A stretch of 64,000 nucleotides of DNA, taken from Hymenolepis diminuta (taxonomy: Eukaryota > Platyhelminthes > Cestoda > Cyclophyllidea > Hymenolepididae). The notes beneath the pieces were generated by a model that ran no database searches, had not been told where the DNA came from, and saw only the letters and a program-made list of their open reading frames with translations. The stretch spans positions 2,231,963 to 2,295,962 of the forward strand of contig CAADRB010000031.1 in the NCBI GenBank assembly GCA_900708905.1, read 5' to 3'. The translations under genes and the position numbers were made by a program. Numbering within the stretch: position 1 is the first letter of the stretch; each line of letters starts with the position of its first letter. Positions 25,489-39,500 of the stretch are shown piece after piece.

Positions 25489-26688
25489 CCTGTTTCAAGT
25501 GTTTAAATATAATGACATTTCGAATAAAGTCTTTGCAGATTGGAAATAACCATTTCCAGCACTAAATAAACTGCAACGATAACGAAAAAAGTTAAATTAC
25601 TTTCTGTAAATTAGGTGTAAGGAATTGGAAAATATTTACATCAATGGATGATACAATAATTAAAAATGGGTCGGCAGACTTGAAAGTAAAAATTTTCTGG
25701 CTTTGGGGCAATATGAGCTACGGCAATACCAGGAGTCACATAATACGGATCCATTGGTTCACATTCTATTATAGGATTTAATAATCCCATTGGTTAAACA
25801 GGTCATTCTAGAACTTTCCATATGAGTTTTCAGGATATGCGTACTGATTTTGAACACTTATAATTCAATTCTATTAATAAAATGTTCAGAAGAATTTTTT
25901 CATTTTTATTGGCAATTTTTAGGATTTTATTATTCTTTGCAGATCACAATTCGTTTAGATGATTGAATATTTCTTGTGTGACCAATATACTGGGTGTGAG
26001 AAGCAAGTCCTTTCGATTCATTCTCATCGGTTGCATTACATTTCATTTTTGATTTCATGATATAACAGGCACAATTGAGTAGCGTAAAAGATGGAGTGAA
26101 AGGTTATCAATAGAAAGAATCCAAATGCCACTAATTCCTTCAGAATAAGCATTGGAAAACGCGCAAGTATTGTGTTGCAAACGTTACAAGATCAATGCAA
26201 TCTGATGTTGTCGATGACCAACCTCACTAATGTAGTCTGATCAAATAGAGAAATGGTTAATGTGAGCTTTTCGTTGATGCGGGATCAAAATGGATTAAAA
26301 TTATGCCTGCCTATTTTCAGTACTTCTAAAACTTACTAATTAATTGACTTTATCAGTATACTATGGAACAATTATAAATATGATTTATACAAGATCAAAC
26401 AACTAGCATGCTTCTCTTCTGACACCATAGTTATACTACTAGATATCCTTTGTTATAACTACCGATCTCTACCTCTTTATAGAGAAGAGAGGGAACAGAG
26501 GTTTTAGAGCTTTATTGGTGTAGAAACCGTGATCTAAAGAGATCATTATTAAGGCACTTCAAATGGTTGGGGCAAGTAAATATAAAAGGACATAAAGATG
26601 GAAATATGGACTAAAAATCATAAAAATTACAAATCAAGGGGAGATTGGCCATTTTGATTCTATGTACGATAGGAATCGATGATGATTA

Positions 26689-26742
26689 CTCTAGCCACTG
26701 GTAATATTGAGCTTCCAGTTCGTCTTCCTCATCGGCCCATGC
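26689..26742 (-). other. Possible short terminal exon with acidic C-terminus
   Basis: On the minus strand, an acceptor CACCTTCATGCAG is followed by a frame reading WADEEDELEAQYYQWLE and TAA. The composition is protein-like and the local GC is higher, but no upstream exon was found. Confidence 0.25.
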
Positions 26743-27974
26743 TGCATGAAGGTGTGTGTTTCGGTTTGGGTATATTTTAGGTAAAAAGATAATACTTAGG
26801 GAAGTGAGAATGAGACTGTGTGAGCAGCACAAGTTTGCTGATACGGATGGACAAAGTGTGGCTTTGAGTAAAAAGGACAGTCCAGGAATACAAATAAATA
26901 ATAAATTTGTCAGCGTGTGGGTGGTATCCCCCGTAGATGAGGCTTTTAAGACGACATGAAGATGATATTGCGTCTGGGTCGACAGTTTCGAGTACAATAT
27001 ACGCACAAAGCGATCAAGAGGTAACTTTCCATTTTCAAAATGTACTAATCTAATTAAAACTGTATTAAAGTAAAATTAGAGAAACATACAGCGTTGTATT
27101 ATATATTGAATATTACTTGTATTGAAAGCATTTGCGAGCAGCTTCTTTGACTTCTCAAGTATCCAATAGGGATAGTGTGCTCTTGAATTTGGCATAAATC
27201 AGAAAGATCGATTCATCTGCAGTCTTCCTGTACTTTAAAGGTTACAATTTTAACACTTCTGTATAGCTATGATAAAATATATGGAGATACTTTGTGAAAA
27301 ATTGTCAATAGGGGACTTATGGTAAATCGCTAGGTAAAATGAGCACCCTAACTTTACATTAGAAAAAATTGCCACCTAAAATTATTAAAAATTACTGGGA
27401 AGTATGCATTAAAATTTAAAATGCAGAAACCGTAGATGAACTTACGTCAATTCCAACTTGAATATCTTAAAATTGTTGGGATAAATATGGATTATATAGC
27501 TAATAAACAGGAAATTTAAAAAATTATACTTTAGATGAATATAATTCTGTATTGTTGATATGTAAGTTTCTACCAAAATCTAAGATAAAATTACAATTTA
27601 CTTAATAAATTAACTAATTTTTTCACAAATGTTCATAAAATGTACATATATGTATATATTATAGCACTATTTACAGGTATTGCAAGTAGTTTGTGAGGTT
27701 CGGATGCTTTAATTTTGACAAGATAATAATCCTCATTTAGTAATCCTCAATTCGATTATTCCATCAAAATTGCAAAAGGCTCGTACAAAGGTGAAAGTCT
27801 GTTTGATTATTTTATGGTCAAGGCAACAATTCCCGTTTATTCGTTTAAGATGAATACATCCGCTAGTTGTAGTGGTATCAACCCGCCAGTTTAACTTTGC
27901 TGAATTCAAATATTAATTTTGCGAAAATGAGAAGATAATGTTTAATTACGAAAAAATGTCACAGGCCCAGAGTT

Positions 27975-28180
27975 AGAATAGATATCCACAGCACTTGACC
28001 TGGATGGGGGATAGGTATCCTGGAGCCGCTCTTAAGAGACACATTCTGCCGCTTCTGTTGACCAAGGTTGAGCAAGACGGTTGGTTACACATCCTGCTAA
28101 ATGTGCACCGATGGGCATTGTTCTCTTGACCTCTGACTTGTCAGGTGCTCACGATAACCCATGCGCTGTCAACAACACAT
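27975..28180 (-). repeat. tRNA-derived SINE copy
   Basis: The minus strand shows GCATGGGTTATCGTGAGCAC, AGTCAGAGGTCAAGAGAAC and the tail TCTCTTAAGAGCGGCTCCAG, the same order as in the copy at 12070-12235. Confidence 0.65.
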
Positions 28181-28788
28181 AATTCGTTTACTCAAGTAAT
28201 TAGAATGACAGCCATTTGAGCTATATCTACCTCAGTTTTATTGTAATGTGTGAAGAAGGGGAAAAAGTTTGCAATACTGAAGGTTAGCTTGTAGCTCCCC
28301 TATCTTCTTTAGCAGCCTGACCAAATGCGGCAGTGAGAAAATATAAGATTCCAAATATCACACTTTGATAGACATTACAATCACGGGCTTCATGCGGTTT
28401 AATGACAGAACATATCTCAATAAGACTACAGTCAGTAGTAACAGCAAGGTCAAGGGTTCAGGAAGAGATGCAAAATAATTTTAATTGATATTGTAACACT
28501 TTCGGCAATTTTTACTATAAGTCAAGAAAGTAAAAAAATAGTTTTAGCCATTCGATTTGTATAGTCTTTTGCAATGAAAAAGAAAATTGACATTTGGCTT
28601 ATTGAACACACAAAAGTTATACCATTAGTAGATGCCAAAAATAAGACAATATCTTATTTATTATTGCAAAATTTTGGAAAGGGAAAAGAATTAGGGCGAC
28701 AAGATTAACTCTTTTCGATTAAAATTTTTTGTCAACAAGTTTTGAAGAGCTGCATTACAAAGGAAGGTTAGATGATTAGATCATTGAA

Positions 28789-30352
28789 TTGAAGTGATAA
28801 TACTGATCCTTCTTGATGAAATAACGGTCCATAAACATTGAACATCGTAGACCGGTATTCGCTGCAATCCAGGGCACGTATTGTCACACTTAAACTTTTG
28901 GAACATGAATTCCCGTTTAGTAAATATTGTACGACCCAATTCCAAAATTTATTCGGTGTACGACTGCTCTCGGCATCTCTTAGGTTACCTCCTCTTCACC
29001 ATTCGCGGTACTCTCTGCTAACAATTTCCACCTACCTCCCACAATTAAAACTGAAATTTATGTTTTTCTCTGTTGGTAATAATGATAGGAGGTCTAGTGC
29101 AGGCAATGGCGTGTTCGCCAATAAAGAAGCCTTTATCCCATCAGTAAAGCCACTCCAATAGTTCAACCAAATTAAACTACAAAGTCTCCTACGAAACTAA
29201 TGATCTTCCCAAACATGATGTAGGGGTCTCTTCCAAATGAGAAGACAAAGAGGTAAGTGAGAGTGGAGTTTGATTGAAAATGGATGAGAGGTGCAAGGAG
29301 AAAAGAAGTAGAGTAATAAATTAGGAGGTAAGAGGAGGGCGTCAGTACTGAGCGAGAACACTGAGGAATAAGGGATCTGTTTGATTTTGCTATATTTGAG
29401 TTGCTGTGTGATTACTAGAATGAGTAGACAGTGTGAATATGGGTCAATGTATTTACTAGAAAAGTTTCTCTCGAAAACTGACATCAAGTGTAACAGCTTC
29501 TCAATTGTTCATCCAAATTAAGTTCCGAACGAACCTATTCATGTCAAATATCTCGGGGCATGAACTTCAAGATAGAACGCATCAAATGGTACTCGATTTA
29601 TGCATATCTTTGGTTGCACAATAAAAGACTTCAAACGTCACCTTCTCCACCAATTCGTCGAATTTATGCAAAAAGTTGCATATTCCTATTCAATTCCTAC
29701 TTCAGCATTATTCCATTCCATGAAATACAATTTCAATATCAGAACAACTAATTTTTATATTTTATCACCTCTAGCGTCAATTATTTAGTAAATTCACCAG
29801 GTTGGTGTTGGAACTGAACGTTTTCACAGTAGGAAGGCATTCGAGGTTGTTAATTACAACTTGCCTTGGGCGCTCACAATCCTCTATTAAGCAAACTAAT
29901 TATAATTATTGAGAGACCTGTCGACCAGAACAGTCCAAACCCAAACTAGTGACCCCTTGTGGGCTACTCCCACTTTGGCATCTTGAGGTCTCCAACAAAG
30001 GACAGAAAATGAAGATCTTGCCTACTTCGTGATTTGATGCTCTGTTTAAGTAAGGGTAAGAGTTGGACAGAAATGTTTATTGGTGCCAGTGTTATGAATT
30101 GGGGTTTGAAGAGAGAAGAAGTTTGGAAATGTAATGGGCCACTTCGGTTTCGATGCCCCTTTGTCTTTAAAAGCTGATGTGAAATCAAGCTGGCTTCAAG
30201 CAGTTCTCCTATCTAGTTGTTGTTTTCTGTGTAATAGAAATTAGCAACACTTTTCATCAATCGTCAAATGCCATGATGTAAATAAACAAAGTGGTTTGTC
30301 TTGAAACCTCACACGTACGAGATTCAAACAAGACTTTAAAATGCTTGTACTC
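28789..30352. repeat. Inverted repeat B, left arm (1564 bp)
   Basis: Reverse complement of 48072-49635, with the same length and all compared translated stretches identical. Contains no recognised gene. Parts of it recur in diverged form at 9440-9700, 18110-18300, 50690-50850, 57395-57560, 59200-59560 and 60895-61045, so the arm is built from an interspersed family. Confidence 0.93.
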
Positions 30353-30639
30353 GGGTACAATTTTTTAAAATTCTAAATATAAATTAATTTTTAAAAATAA
30401 AACCTGATTTTAAAGACTTAATTGACGAATCTATGAAACTATTATTAGCCATGCTAGTTATCGGGCTCTGATGGCGGGAAAATGAGGGGTAAACAGTGGT
30501 AAAAGTGTAAGTGGGCGGACTCGAATAATAGAATTGTGATCTGTTCTCAGATTTGATTTTAAAATATGTCATATTGTTACGTTTGGTTATATGTAGAAGT
30601 GGACAAAGTATTGTTGGTTAAATTGTCTACGGATGTAGA

Positions 30640-32422
30640 TAGTAGGAGCTCTTCGACGAACAACATGACTAACAGTGGCAAAAATAATATGATACGTCAC
30701 AAGAGGATTGAAGAAAATATGATTGTAATGAAATTTAAAATAATTCTCTAGAATGAACGTTTAAAGGTACTTATCACTACGTTTTTAAAAGGTGTTTCTT
30801 GAGGACGAAGATGAATGGGAACGAATGGGGAGGCTGGGCAATCACGATCACATGAATATTGATGACGCATATTTGAATGAGAATGAACGCCAAATAATGA
30901 TAATCACGTGAGCGATATTGGTGATCAAGATCGACTGCCACCTTTTCAGTTGTCAAACACCCTCCCACTATCTAATAATTCAACATTTTATTCCATCATC
31001 AATTTTGGGTTTATTGGCTGGCCTCAGTCTAGGTTGGTTTCCTAACATAAACCCACTTTTACCAATGTTAAAGGACGTACTTACTTATTCTTTACGTTTC
31101 TGGCTTTAAGAACAATTGAGCTGGCAATTTTGCGGATTTGGATGAGGGTTTTAGATACCTCGGGCCCGTAACAATGATAAAAAGGTCAGTCAAGTACTGT
31201 TATCTAACGTAAGCAATTTACATAATAAGGAACTTCTGTATCAGAGAAGATCAAAAAGCTTATGCTTGTAGAGTAATATCTCCTAAATTTTTCGTAGATC
31301 AGTAAACCAGTTAACAGAGCACCCACGTTTAATATTGGCGATCCCAGTAAAGAACAATATTTAAAGGATAATAATTCTTTTCATTGTTAAGATGATATTG
31401 AAAATTATTTGGCATAGGAATTAAGGATAAACTATTATTTTTATTAAAATTTTGATATAAAAATTATGTTAAAAAAGTGAAACGGAATGAGAGTCACATA
31501 TATGACAACACAGAGTTTGATCAAACAAAAATGATCGCCAATTTGACAGAGCAAGCCTTACAATAGAAAGGAAGAGGCACAAATTTGATTAGCTGTAGTT
31601 TTCTCCATGACAAAGCAAAAGAATTTAGCAATATTTAATTAACAAAGCTTAAAACACTAGCAGTAGCTTACTTGTCAAATAAGAGGATGTCAATTAGAAA
31701 CAAAAAGTAAAATCAGGCCAAATCAGGGGTTTTATCTAACTATAATTCTTGCTCCTTTGAGTTGTACGTATTCACGTAATTTCTGTTCCGATATTCCGTA
31801 TTTTAGACTTCGACCTCTAGGTTTCCGAATGAGTTCACGTTCACAACATTCAAAACTTTGTATGCAGTTTTTTGCCATTCACATTCCCTTTAACTTTAAG
31901 CATTTGCAAAAACACCTCAAGAGTTGGATTACAATTACATAAACTGACTAAGTTAAATTTCGAATTACTTCTTGTAAGAGTTGAAAATATAGACGTGAAC
32001 TTACATTAATGTCAAAACTGAAAATCCATACTCTGTGCCATTAAAGATCGCAATGGAATCACTAGTCAGTTGTAAAATTTGCGAAATTTCTTATATATGC
32101 ATATATGTATATATGCTACCTTCTGGTATTAAATAAATTCGAACCGATTTGTGAAATATTAAAACAAAACTATGAATTATTATCGATTTTCCTTTCAAAT
32201 ATTTCTTACTGTCTAGTAAAGCAGCCTCTAATTGGAAATAACTTCTTGAGTATCCCTGTAGTTGTAAAAGGGTTTGATTCTAATTACGGCCTGTGAGAAA
32301 TCGTCAATTTTCGCAATAAGAAATATTCATATTTTGCTTACCTCTTCTTTAGGTCAATAAATAACGAAAGCTCTACATTTAAAACTTATTTTACTTCCAA
32401 CAATCATTTTTCGATCAACTGA
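30640..32422 (+). CDS. Candidate multi-exon gene with one membrane-like segment, unknown
   Basis: A chain of small exons all joins in phase: 30640-30724, 30792-30907, 30950-31076, 31155-31184, 31298-31346, 32217-32292 and 32353-32422 (TGA). The second is acidic (FLEDEDEWERMGRLGNHDHM). A 42-bp intron (GTGAGC to CCTTTTCAG) leads to a hydrophobic SSILGLLAGLSLGWF. Later exons read PTFNIGDP and KQPLIGNNFLSIPVVVKGFD. Donors such as CCT|GTGAGA and acceptors such as TTACCTCTTCTTTAG are good. I do not recognise the protein and cannot exclude that part of the chain is accidental. Confidence 0.33.
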
Positions 32423-33549
32423 ACAAATGTAGATAAATGCATATATGCATAAGGCAAATTTTAAACTGAATTTCGTATTTATCTTTCTTGGTTCCGTAAG
32501 ATTATTTGAAGTTTTTCTTCATTAAGGTAAAATCAAAATAGGACCATAAATACGAAATGTTATCAGATGGGAAAATTTTCTGGCTGAGGAGTCTTTGAAG
32601 TGATAATAAACAGAGATGGGTTTTTTCCAATATGTGTGGGAATGAGAGGCAAACTGTTAACTAAATTGCCCACCGACTTGAAATATTAGTCGCAGACATC
32701 AATAACCTTAGTTATTTCAGTAAGCATACTATTAATATCAAACATTTGATAGTATGTCTAATAACTGATTAAATCTTTCTATTACAATTACAAGAGTAAA
32801 ATGGTTTAATAAGGAGGGAAGGGACGGGAAGTTCAGAGAGGATTAGAGAAAAAAGTCAAGCTATCAAAAGTGTCCTACTCATTTGTATTTCGGTTTGAAA
32901 TTCAAATAGTCTGAATGCCAAATTTCTAAATTTGTCCCACGGGACTTTGAATGAATGGATGGTTGGTCATAAATTTTCAGTAACTGATTTTTTATAGCTA
33001 AAATAGCGAAATAATGATTTGAATGCAGTTGGTGAAGTCTAGCTCTATGGGATCATTTTCATAAATTTCTGGAAATCGTATAATGAAAAGAGTTTGATTA
33101 CAATTAAAAATGGTAGCTCGCTTTTGGCTTTAACAAATTTCAATATTTGAGGTGGAAGTAAAGTTTAGGGAAACTTGCCAACTGTCCAGAAAGAAGTTAA
33201 CCTGTCATATTTCAAAGTTGACTTATTCGTAACTTTTCTGATCTCCACCTCTTTACCTCTTACCAGATGCTATTCTTACATTTTTTCCTGCATTTTTTAA
33301 ATATTTTAGTGTAGTGGTCTGCAATTAAATTTCGCTTCCTCTTTAACTGAAGTAACTGCAGTGTTTATTAAATATATTCCTATAAAAATAATTTTTTCGT
33401 CTAACCTCTGTTAATTTAACGCGAAAAGAGCTATTTTGGCATGTAATTTTTATGGACAATAAAGTATAGAACTAGTTGAAACTGGCTCCTTATATTGAAG
33501 CAAACACTTAAGCGGTAGAGGAAATCTGCTAAGCTTTTGTTCCTTTCAG

Positions 33550-33606
33550 CTTTTTGAATTTCAGAAGAGAAAGTTAAGGAAGGTGATAATTAGGGAACAA
33601 AGAGAA
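33550..33606 (+). other. Possible internal exon of 57 bases
   Basis: Flanked by TTCCTTTCAG and GAGAA|GTAAGT, in phase 0 at both ends, reading LFEFQKRKLRKVIIREQRE. The splice signals are among the best in the window. No neighbouring exon joins it convincingly. The only others on this strand before 36.2 kb are 35365-35477 (needs phase 2) and 36101-36238. Confidence 0.35.
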
Positions 33607-33964
33607 GTAAGTTTCAATCATCTATTTCCCTAACTGAACATGTGGTTTAGTATCAGAGTAACATTTAAAAACTGTGTCAAACAACACGTGTAAACTGATG
33701 AAAAAATAACGGATGTATTAAACAAAGAAAGGTGTTGAGAGGACGGGGAATATGGTGAGTCGATATGGTATCATGAATTAAAACCTAGCAACCACAATAC
33801 TCAGAATGTTGCTGTATTTGCAAATACCACTCCGTTGGGAAATTTTTGGTAGTGCATAGGATTTTTCTATACTTAAATCCGTCTCTTACACATAAAAGAA
33901 AGTAACCTGATGTATCCAGAGTTTAATCGAAGTGGGGCTCTTTAAAAACTCCGGGTAGGGGCTT

Positions 33965-34150
33965 AATGGCAGTCGTCTTAAATAGCAAGAAAATATCTTA
34001 TTTCGGCTTTTATGAGAAACACACTTCCTGCCATATCATTTTTTTGCCAGACTTAACCGGTGTTGATGTTAATCCACGCTACGGTATGCGCACCGAAGAC
34101 CACTGAACTTGCAACCTTTAACTCGTTAGAGTTTCCTGTCGATAACTGTC
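33965..34150 (-). repeat. SINE-related repeat copy
   Basis: The minus strand has AGGTTGCAAGTTCAGTGGTC, GGTGCGCATACCGTAGCGTG and a CCGGTTAAGTCTGGC segment, corresponding to the family body. It is strongly diverged. Confidence 0.5.
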
Positions 34151-35364
34151 CCACCAACTTCTTAACGAATCTTTTTACTATATTGAGCCTTACCGCTTTT
34201 TATACGCGTTCATGAACTTCCCATTAGTAAAATTTACAATATTTGCTTTATCATATACTACCATAATGGGAAATGCTAAATGTATGTACATCTGCGAATT
34301 ACAAAATGAAGTTTTTGCATTTTATTTTATATTAAACCGTGGAGGATGATAATCGTCAGATAGATACAGTTTATTAAGGTTCGTAACAAAGTCGTTATTT
34401 TTGTCATGTCCCAGATAAAGTAATTATCAGCACGAAATGAGCATTATCGTCTCCGTAAACTACTCTATCTTAAAAGTGGGCAACAGTGGAATTCAACTCA
34501 TATGGAACTTCAGCAAATTTGAATAATTTTTCCTCGTTAGTACGTAAGGAAATAATTGATAAATATTAACCTCTGAGTATAATAGTAATTTCTAATGGTT
34601 TTATCATTTTTCGAGGAAGTTAAATTAAATGTCAGCGGTAGATCATAATAAAGAAAGGGAAAATATATGAATGAACTGTTTATGGTAATTAACGATCTGT
34701 CCATGCTAATCGTGCTTGAGTAGTCATCTCTAGTTTCTATGCATCTCATTAGCGTTAATGTAATTAAGTTTCGTCAAAACTTATTTGAAAAATGACTTCT
34801 TGGATAAGTGTAGAGAAATTCGAATTTAAAACTAATAGAATGCCGACAGTGCAATTCGGCACCAGGGATCTAATCCTCGGATAAAAGTGCGAGTTTTGTT
34901 GTTCCTTCCAAATTCGATTATCTATTTTTCACAGATAAAAATGAAATAAGATATCTAACGTTTGACAATTTGACGGTAAGTTTAAAGAATAAAAGTACTA
35001 GTGAATTATAGTACTCGATAATTCAAGAGATTCTTTGGTAAAAATTGGAAATTGTTGGAAATATATTTTATCTAGATATTCCCATACTTTGGCTTTTCTT
35101 TCAATCCTAGTAGATCTGAGATAGTCTTACCAGTAGTAATAATTCAGTGGCTACTAAACCTTAAATTCAAAATAAAATATGATTCCATCGCCTATCAAAA
35201 TTAGCGGACGAGGAGAAATTTTACAATAAATATCAAATATAATAATTATTTATCTGCTTTTAAAAAAGGAGGACAGTATTAGAACACACGATATGAGCCT
35301 TTGGATATTGAATGCCCTGCATCATTCGGGATTTTCCGATAAATATTATTTCCTTGAATTTTAG

Positions 35365-35477
35365 TCGACGATTTATGATAATGTTTGAATCTATCTTACC
35401 ATGTGCTTTTGTAATAGTTTATCCCATTAAAGCATTCGGACAACTAGTTCCTTCAAAGTTTGTTGTCAATTTGACAG
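35365..35477 (+). other. Possible internal exon, hydrophobic
   Basis: The acceptor is CTTGAATTTTAG and the donor is GACAG|GTTCC, with 37 open codons reading FESILPCAFVIVYPIKAFG and then SKFVVNLT. No family was recognised. It may belong with the 33550 and 36101 candidates, but the phases need another exon. Confidence 0.25.
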
Positions 35478-36100
35478 GTTCCTAAACATTTGAAGGTATT
35501 TATAGAGAGTTCATTTTCAATCATCCCATAAGGTGTATGGTTTATTTTGATACCAAAGAAATAAGATCGGTTTTCTGAAAGATAAAAACCACTTATTATA
35601 AAAATTACTTTCCTGAAATACTATCATTGAATAGAGTTTTCAAGATAAAACCTCACTCTAACTCAAAGCCTTCTGGTACGTTGGACTAGGAAACTTTGAG
35701 AAAAATAGACGATGATCAATGTTTCAGCCCTACAAATTAAATTTTTAGAATGTAGAATTACAAAATTTGCTATCCATATTCTGCGATGAAATGTATCTTA
35801 CTTTCCAACCCATTAATTTGTGACTAAAAATTTCGTTAAATCGAAAATTCTTTAAAAGATTTGGCAAGAAGAGTAAAGTTCTTGTTTTCATCTATCTGTG
35901 CTCCTTTTGTCAAAATGTAACGTCTTAAGCTGCATTTAAAAAGAGTGTCATCTATATCAAAACTATATAAAATGTTCTTGGCTCCATTTCGATGAAATTT
36001 TAAAAAAACAGACAATTAGAATTCAGTGTAAAAGTTTTATACTTAAATGCATTGCTTTATCGTCACTACTTAAATATTTTTACATTATATTTTCTTTTAG

Positions 36101-36238
36101 ACATTTAAAAGAAAACTTAAATGCCAAACATTTTTTATTGGTGACCTAAGGAAGCTGATAACCTCAGACGTGAACAGAAATTATACCATCATAGCATTTT
36201 TGAGGAGGGTGGGAAATAGTAAAATGAGTAAGGTTTGA
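36101..36238 (+). other. Possible terminal exon, tail to tail with the C16orf89-like gene
   Basis: After ATTTTCTTTTAG the frame is open for 45 codons (TFKRKLKCQTFFIGDLRKLI and on) to TGA at 36236-36238, 15 bases before the stop of the minus-strand gene. A second frame (HLKENLNAKHFLLVT, stop) is also plausible, so the frame is uncertain. Confidence 0.25.
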
Positions 36239-36253
36239 TGTGGAATGGTGGTG

Positions 36254-36552
36254 TCATACATCAATAATCTCCTCAACCATTCGTCGAGTGTAAGCCGCTA
36301 AAGCCATAAGAGCTACACCCGTCCGATGTGCAAGACAAACCTCCTGAATACTCTCTCCAGCATCCATCATCATTTCACTTCGCTTTCTACGTCGATAGTT
36401 GCCGTAACGCTGAGGATTGAAGTTTTCTGGATCCATTCTTTCACCGATAAACAGATGGAAACAACCCGAAGTGGGACTTTGCCACTTCAGAATAAGATTT
36501 AGCCAGTCGGGACGCGCGATTTCAGTAAAGCCAGCTATTCCACAGACTCCGA
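36254..36552 (-). CDS. C16orf89-like exon 6 (terminal)
   Basis: The acceptor is GTAAATTTTAG. Two bases complete an Ile codon with exon 5, then GVCGIAGFTE follows and the frame runs to TAA at 36254-36256. The C-terminal LAHRTGVALMALAAY motif is shared with vertebrate long isoforms. Confidence 0.88.
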
Positions 36553-39500
36553 CTAAAATTTACAATAAATAATAATTTTTCTCCTATTCATTTCGAATGA
36601 AGTTGTAAAGATGAAACAATGTTTTATTAGTAAAATTATGATGAAATTTGTTAAATTTAGCATCCTTTTGTTCAGGTTTATATACACTTGAAGGTTTTTT
36701 TACCTGAAACATTTCCTGGTTCCCCTTTCTGAATGCTTATAAGAAATTAACTACTCTTTAACAAAGAAGTAATTATTTGGTAATCAGCTAAGAAGCAATG
36801 AAGTAATTAAAATATATTTGGAAGTTGGTCGGATTAGCATTCAATAGCCACCGCTCGGAAATTGCTGCCGTTTAAGATATATTTGTATCAATATTAAAAC
36901 TTTATTACTTCAAATTTTGTATAAAACCCTTTAGAAGTTTGGTGATATCTATAGACAATTACAATATTAACTACGTAAGTTTACCTTCTGACAACTGTAA
37001 AATGCTTATAAGTATTTTTTATTAGTTTCAGACTGAACGATTGATTCAGATAATATTCGCAGTCCTCAATGATTATTACTACCATAATTACAACTGTTTA
37101 CTTTAATAAGTTTAAATATTAGAAAGTGCCTGAATATGATAAAAAGCAAACTATTCAAATGAGCTATGAAGAGTCTTGCTTTGTTCGAATTATGGAAGCA
37201 TTGAAACGTCCGTGTTCCTATAAGGAGTGTGGTATGCTTTATAGTGCCTGCTATTCAAATGTCATAAAATGACTCTAAATTCATGGGCTAGATTATGTTC
37301 AAAACATTTGGAGCTGACTACCTGATTGAATTTTGTGATTGGTCATTCTTTATAAATTTATTTGCATTTTGTTATAGTCAAGAGCAGGTAGATAACACTA
37401 GTAACAAAGAAGCACTCACCAGGGTTTATCCCAGGTGAATTCCAGGATCATTCTAATTCCGTGATAAATTAATTAGCATCAAGCGTTCAGATTGATGTAG
37501 TTAATATGTGCATAGCATACTGCATACTGCCAAAACAAAATCGCCTTTTCTCTGTTCAAGGAGAGTGTTTTACATGACTTTCAACAAGGAAATTCAAGGC
37601 CATTTATAACTATTAATATTTTGGATTAATATTAACTTGCTTAAAATGCCTTAGTTATTCATATCTACCTGCCCATAACTGTAAAAAGACGTAAACAAGA
37701 TATGGCCGGTAGTTCATTAAATCAGACTATCAATAAGCATTGTTTAATATGGGTACGAAATCACCAAAAATCTAGGGATACTATAATGCCAATCTTATAT
37801 ATATACTTATATATCACAAAGTGGTATGAAAAATTTGGCGCATTCAGAATTTAATTCAGGCAAGACTTTTGATATCCTAACTTCACTAGATGTTCCCCCT
37901 TTCATTCTTTACGGGTCCACTTTCATAATTCGTCCGCTTAAATTTTACTCCATGATTATAACTTAAAAAATCTATTTGACATAAGCTACAATAAAAATGG
38001 TAATTTTTACATTAATATCAACCGCGAGAAAGTAATATTTCTATTCTTACATTGTGCCGCATAAAGCAACGTAGAAGGCAAAAGATACAGGGCTTTTAAT
38101 TGGGTATTTGACTTGGGGTTTGTCCTACAAGAGTCTGAGATATAAATAGGTAAACTATTTTATGATGCTACTGCATGCAACTGAACACGCAGAGCTTAGT
38201 TTTTCAAAACTTTGCTACCAAAATCTTTAAAAGAAATTATTTGTTTTTCTTCCACACAAAAATAGCATTTCAAGCATTTTTCTGATCGTTGCAATCCAAA
38301 AAAAATTTGACTAATCAATAAAAATTTCCCTATTCAAAGGAGCTTTTTTATATGTGGAGTCCTAGCAACGAGGCGGGTTTGACTTTTGCTTCCGGAATTC
38401 AAATAGTGTTAAATCAAATAACTCACGTAGTTTTAATTGACATCCCGACAAAAAACCGCCATTGACCTAAACTGCTCAATATAATTTCACACAATTTGTT
38501 TAAACTAATAAGTTAATTATTTTGCAAAAAATAATTTTAATCTGGTCACATGGAATCTTATTTATCGTGATTAAATATAAATGTGTTCCGTAAAAATTAT
38601 TTTCAACCTTTTTAATTTGACACACAATTTGAATAAGACTAGACAAATGCAGCCACTTTATTATAAGTAATTTATATAATGTTCCTAGTATATCTAAAAT
38701 TAAGATACTCTTATGAAAAAATTTAATAATTATTGATTTAATTTACTCATGAATTCAGAATAAAAAAACGCTCATATAAACTGCGAATTAGAACATTCTT
38801 TATGAATACAAATTTTCAAGACCTACGAAATTTTTTGAAGAAGATATGAAAAAACTCGGGTTATCGTTTTATTTAGGCAAATAAATATTGGTAAGGTTTC
38901 AGGATAAAAGTGCACATTTTTTATTGAATTGCTTACTTTGTTCTAAGAATAAGTCTCTTAACTCTTTGGGAAAATCATATTCCTCAAAAGTTCGTGCCTC
39001 ACTGTAGATTTTTGAGCAAAATTCGCGCAGCTGGTTCTCAATTGAAGGAGTAGCAAGATGGCGCTTAACCATATCCAAAAGTTGGTTCTCACAACGCGCC
39101 TGCATAAAGAAAAAGAACAGAGACAATAAAATATACATACAATGTACAAAAAATTGGCAAATAGTGTGATGTGGAGAAAAATAATATTTAAAATGACCTT
39201 GATTTATTTTAACTTTATTACAGCCGCTCTATTGGCTCATCTTATTTTCAAGATCTAATCGCCGTGTAGTTACAGTAAGGAATAGGCGCCACCATCAAAG
39301 CTAATAACCCAGTTAAGTTTCAAGTGGACACAATGCTTTGAAGTTATTTGTATTGGAACTGATTTTTAGAATGCGGAAATGTGGAAATATATTTGTTTTG
39401 TACCATCATAAACGAAATATCAGTTAATTAATTATAGAGCTCATATTCAAGGAAGAATTTTCTCTTTATTTAGTTGAAATGCTTTGAAATTGGAATAATT

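Larger units (their letters stand above)
25489..28788. other. Intergenic, mostly featureless
   Basis: After the secreted-protein gene come AT-rich DNA, one weak acidic terminal-exon candidate (26689-26742) and a SINE (27975-28180). Confidence 0.4.

Noticed and set aside
28838..29161. 107-codon open frame in inverted repeat B, present in both arms.
   Set aside because: Identity follows from the repeat, and related diverged copies elsewhere are full of stops, so there is no sign of protein selection.
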